Origin: Branchinecta lynchi
Lineage: Eukaryota; Arthropoda; Branchiopoda; Anostraca; Branchinectidae
DNA: 64,000 nt
NCBI GenBank assembly: GCA_023053575.1
Contig: JAKZAP010000010.1
Span: forward strand, 10,005,225-10,069,224
Direction: 5' to 3'
A program made the translations under genes and the position numbers. Below are positions 60,045-64,000 of this stretch, piece by piece (position 1 is the first letter of the stretch; each line of letters opens with the position of its first letter). The notes under the pieces were generated by a model that was not told the origin of the DNA, did no database searches, and worked only from the letters and a program-made list of their open reading frames with translations.

Positions 60045-60160
60045 AATGTTTCAAACAATGTTTACAACAGACATACGTCAGTTACTATTCTTCATCAGCA
60101 TATTCATTCATAAGAATAGTAGCTGACGTATATCTGTTGTAAACATTGTTTGAATATATT
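60045..60160. repeat. Short palindrome of the Penelope-like 3' end
   Basis: 'attcaaacaatgtttacaac'-like sequence and its reverse complement face each other with 'gctgacgtata' between. Confidence 0.5.
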
Positions 60161-61380
60161 CAAAAACAAATTTGAGCTTCAACCAAATTTCCAGTTTCAG
60201 CCAAATTCCTGATGGACCGTTTGTCCAGCAAGAATGCCAAGTTCACATATCGATTCAGCAAACCTCCTTACCCTCTCGATGAATATCTTATTAGCTTATA
60301 AAACATATAGGTTTTACTGTAAATTCGAAACCCCTCCTCTGCCTGTAAAGATAGGACTAAATGACACATCCACGAACTTGCCCTGTACTTTACCAGTGAA
60401 TCCTCACTGAGCACAGAGAACATCCTCGCTTGATATTTCCTCTTTGGAACATCCTGCCTTCGATTATACTAGATCTCTCCGACGTCTCGCAGAATAAACA
60501 AATTAATGCAGGCATCCAGGCGCAGAGCTATACTAGTTTGAGAATAAAGGGGTAGGACTGCTATAGCAGAAAACTGGTAGACAAATTTTGTGTCCGGCTT
60601 TGGACGGATTTCAGGTGAACTACTTGTCCGGTAAGAAAATAACTTTTATATTCGGGCTTAGCATGTCTCCTTACCCCTAAATCAACTATCTCAATAGCTT
60701 TCAAAAAAAAAATTGTTGCCCCTTAATCTGAAACCCCCTCCCCCATCCATAAGTCAATGTAGGGCTACAAAGCCCATCTACGACCTCAATCTTACTTTTG
60801 ACCGCAAGAATCCTCACACAAAGTTTTATCAAAATATCTCATTCTGATCTCATTCCCTTTGCGATATCATAGGTATCCCTCCAGCTCCACTTAGCCTACA
60901 TTTTGGGATCCCAAAAACTTGAGGTAGTTTAAAAAGGAGGTCAGGTACAGTCAGGTACCCCTCCTGTATATGAATTGCTTTTTAATTTTAGCTGAGCCTG
61001 ATGATGAAGTGAACCATTGATACCATGCTTGATCCCTTATGCGCTGACTGTAAAAAGTCAAAAGATTATCTTTGTAGCCTAGCCTAGGATTAAGCATCAG
61101 CTTACCTTACTTAAAGCAAGATCCCTCTCCCTTTGGCATAAACGAAAGGTGTAACAGAACAATTAGGGCATTAGGGGATTTACCTTTTTGGATTTCACAT
61201 TATCCTGACATTTTTCTATCTGTCTCATAGCGGTACGGTGCCCGGCTGCTTTATGGTTTCGACCACAGATGGCATCGCTCCCCAAATAAGTGTCCGACTT
61301 GGAAACATTTAGTTCCACGGCACATTTGTGTGCCAGGGGCATAACTGGCGTAAGTAACTAAGGTCAGGGGCGTCCCGAGG

Positions 61381-61398
61381 GTGTGTGTGTGTGTGGGG
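61381..61398 (+). repeat. (GT)n microsatellite
   Basis: Nine GT units next to a G run. Confidence 0.8.
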
Positions 61399-61524
61399 GG
61401 GAGGGGGGGTGCTGCACGCCCCCAGAAAGCCTGTGGGAAAAAAATTCCGGTAACTTTTGACTAGTGCGGCGAAGCCGCGCCAGTTAAAATTTGTCAAATT
61501 CACCTGGACTTGATGATTTTTAGG

Positions 61525-62372
61525 GAATCTAGCGGATTATTGCTCAGGGAACCTACCGGATTTGCTCATCTACGCTAAATCTTTCACAAGGAATCTGCCG
61601 GAACTTGTCTCAGGGAATCTACCGGAATTTCCCCTCGGAAGCTACGAAATTCGGCTCGCGGAATCTACCGGATTTTGCTCATGTAATGTACGCTGCATCT
61701 TTCACAAGGAATCTATCGGAATTCGTCTCAGGGAATCTACCGGAAGTCATCCCACGGAATCTACCAGAATTCGGCTCAGGGAATCTACCAGAATTTCTGC
61801 GAAATCTTTCACAAGGAATCTACCGGAATTTACCCCACGGAATCTCTACCGCGGTTTGTGCAAAACCTTTCACAAGGAATCTACTGGAACTTGTCTCAGA
61901 GAATCTACCGGAATCCACCCAACGAAATCTACCAGAATTCGGCTCAGGGAACATGCCTGATTTTGCTCATGGAATCTACGCCAAATCTTTCACAAAGTCT
62001 TCTACTGGAATTTAACCCACGGAATCTACCAGAATTCGGCTCAGGGAATCTACCAGAATGTGTGCTACATCTTCCACAAGGAATCTACCGGAACTTAGTC
62101 TCAGGGAATCTACCGGAATTCACTCCACGAAATCTACAAAAATTCAGCTCAGGGAAGCTTTTTGCTCATGGTATCTACGATAAATCTTTCACACGGAATC
62201 TACCGGAATTTGTCTCAGGGAATGTAGCGCAATTCACCCCACGGAATCTACCAGAATTCGGCTCAGGGAAGCTACCGGAATTTGTGCGATATCTTTCACA
62301 AAGAATCTACTGGAACTTGTCTCAGGGAATCTACCGGAATTTACCCCACAGAATCTACCGGAATTCGGCTGA
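61525..62372 (+). repeat. Minisatellite of GGAATCTACCGGAATT words
   Basis: About 25 variants of a 24-30-base unit, in higher-order groups marked by 'ctttcacaagg' at uneven 60-120-base steps. All three plus frames stay open for long stretches and read as NLPEFGSG-like repeats. Confidence 0.8.
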
Positions 62373-62639
62373 ATCCAAAAAGCGCCGACAGCTTTCTCCA
62401 GTCCTTTCCGGTGACACTGGTGAACCAAGAAGAGTTCAACAAGAGCTGTAAGCTCATATTGCACTTGCAACTGTATGTAGTAGGTAAGGGCTTTGTCAGA
62501 TTGAACGGGTCCCTGATATACCTCCCAAGTTTAGTCGCGGAAATCCCCAAAACTGACGTCACTGGAATTCCGTGAAACTCCCCTCCACCCCCCAAGGGTC
62601 CGGATCCAGTCCAATTATGTAATCGATTTATCTGTGGTA

Positions 62640-63545
62640 GACGCTTGTTCTTCCCAGCAAGTTTCACTCTGATCCCCCCATTCTAACCGTTTCTGGGCTG
62701 GGAACAGGGACTTGAATAAACCGACTTGACAGTAGTCGTTTGCATGATCCGACCATCGTGTGGGGAGTGGCCGGAGGGGGAATTCGGAATCTTGAGGTAT
62801 TTATAACTCTTCAACGGGTGATCGGATCTTAATGAAACTCGGTACTTGGAAAGACCTCGTGTCTCAGACGATCCACATGAAATCCGGACCGGATCCGGTG
62901 ACTTCGGGGGTGTTCAAGAGGGGAACCGGAAATATTGGGAAATGATTAGAGTGGAGGGATCAGGATGAAACTTGGTGGGAAGAGCAAGCACAAGTCCTAG
63001 ATACATCATTGACATAACCGGACCGGATTCGAGCAATATGGGGGCAGGGGGCGGATTTCTGATTAAATGTGAGTTCGGTACTTCCTGATGCACTAGGACG
63101 ATGCAACTGGGCTGGCATATCAGGGACTTGAATAAACCGACTTGACAAGAGTCGTTTGCATGATCCGATCATCGTGGGGGGAGTGGCCGGAGGGGGAATC
63201 CGGAATCTTGAGGTATTTAAAACTCTTGAACGGGTGATCGGATCTTAATGAAACTTGGTATTTGGAAAGACCTCGTGTCTCACTCGATCCACATAAAATC
63301 CGAACAGGATCCGGTGACTTCGGGGGGAGTTGGAGAGGGGAACCGGGAATCTTGGGAAACGCTTAGAGTGGAGGAACCAGGATGAAACTTGGTGAGAAGA
63401 GCAAGCACAGGTCCTACATACATCATTGACGTAAAATTAGATACCTTATTTCTAGATCTAATCCTAGGGGGGATTCTGAGACATTTTCATCTACTTTCTT
63501 GTACCACCTACTCGTAAGAAGTGCCATATGAGCTCGTAGCTCTTG
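62640..63545 (+). mobile_element. Second copy of the 425-bp tandem-core family
   Basis: Two units (near 62835 and 63250) and the same 'gtgccatatgagctcgtag' end; 5' end missing. Confidence 0.6.
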
Positions 63546-63657
63546 TTGTTCTTGTCCTTTTTGTTTTTCTTTTAAGTGATTTTTTGTGTGGTAGTTGCTA
63601 TGGCCAGTTGGCTTTTTGCAATAAATATCATACATATCATATCATATTATACTCTAG

Positions 63658-63835
63658 TTAAGGTGGTTTTTTTTGGATGTGGTTTCACAGTAGTTTGACA
63701 TACTTTTGTTTTATTTATGAAAGTACAGTATACGTAATTGACAAATAAAACGATACACATACTGTGCTTTCGTAACTGAAACTAAAGTACGTCAAACTAC
63801 AGCGAAACTACATCCAAAAAAACGCACCTTTACAT
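63658..63835 (+). mobile_element. MITE family D
   Basis: 'aaggtggttttttttggatg' is mirrored by 'catccaaaaaaacgcacctt'. A second copy of the element at 47505. Confidence 0.72.
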
Positions 63836-64000
63836 AACATTAGAAACTGTCCTGCACATATACAAGATCTAAATATCCAATCACACATATGCACCTCGCG
63901 GTCACTAGCCAACTTGTTAGCTACTGTCAGAAATTTCCTACAGGAAAAGTTGGCGTTGCCGACTAGTTGGCTACGAGAAAAATTCGTATAGGATTTTTGT

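Larger units (their letters stand above)
59310..60918 (+). mobile_element. Helentron/pearl-like element, interrupted by Penelope-like pieces
   Basis: Same 5' and 3' ends as the copy at 24176. Foreign blocks at 59375-59440, 59574-59716 and 60045-60160 carry the hammerhead-like repeat; the (ACGG)n tract is missing. Confidence 0.6.

Noticed and set aside
61562..62451. 132-197-codon ORFs in three overlapping frames
   Set aside because: Translations of the minisatellite.

Overview
This looks like nuclear DNA of an invertebrate animal. It has two multi-exon genes with GT-AG introns. Introns and intergenic DNA are full of short TA-flanked inverted-repeat elements, Helitron-like tandem-repeat elements carrying (ACGG)n tracts, foldbacks, homopolymer G/C runs and one Ty3/Gypsy-type retrotransposon with a tRNA-Leu-type primer site. 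I cannot name the phylum from sequence alone. There are no prokaryotic operons, CRISPR arrays or rRNA genes.

Gene A (minus strand, 43772 down to 1365) occupies two thirds of the window. I rebuilt 15 coding exons from splice sites and phase. Every junction is phase-compatible, and the sum is 3054 nt, giving 1017 residues plus a stop. In order the product has a basic, proline-rich N-terminus, a PH-like/TH1-like stretch, a canonical PH domain, an acidic linker, helical segments, and a C-terminal region with a Cys (749), His (802), Asp (821) order like that of arylamine N-acetyltransferases and other papain-fold enzymes. I do not recognise the whole protein as a named family.

Gene B (plus strand, 50900 to 53698, three exons, 127 residues) is a small TPR protein that resembles TTC32. 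Its second intron has absorbed a tandem-repeat element and a near-perfect 172-bp-arm palindrome.

Mobile DNA: 33422-38357 holds a Ty3/Gypsy element with an intact Gag ORF and the start of Pol (protease plus the first part of reverse transcriptase), but no remaining RT, RNase H or integrase. It lies antisense in an intron of gene A, its 3' LTR ending 38 bp short of an exon. An extra LTR sits head-to-head at its 5' side. Two families of TA-flanked MITEs, at least three other inverted-repeat families, two tandem-repeat-cored Helentron/pearl-like families and a Penelope/hammerhead-like dispersed repeat account for much of the rest.

Region by region: 1-7.5 kb 3' exons of gene A plus MITEs; 7.5-16.8 kb repeats and middle exons; 17-24 kb mostly repeats in one long intron; 24-25.6 kb 137-bp array; 27-31.3 kb exons around a 425-bp array; 33.4-38.4 kb retrotransposon; 38.4-43.8 kb PH and N-terminal exons; 44-50 kb repeats; 50.9-53.7 kb gene B; 54-64 kb repeats, including a minisatellite at 61.5-62.4 kb.
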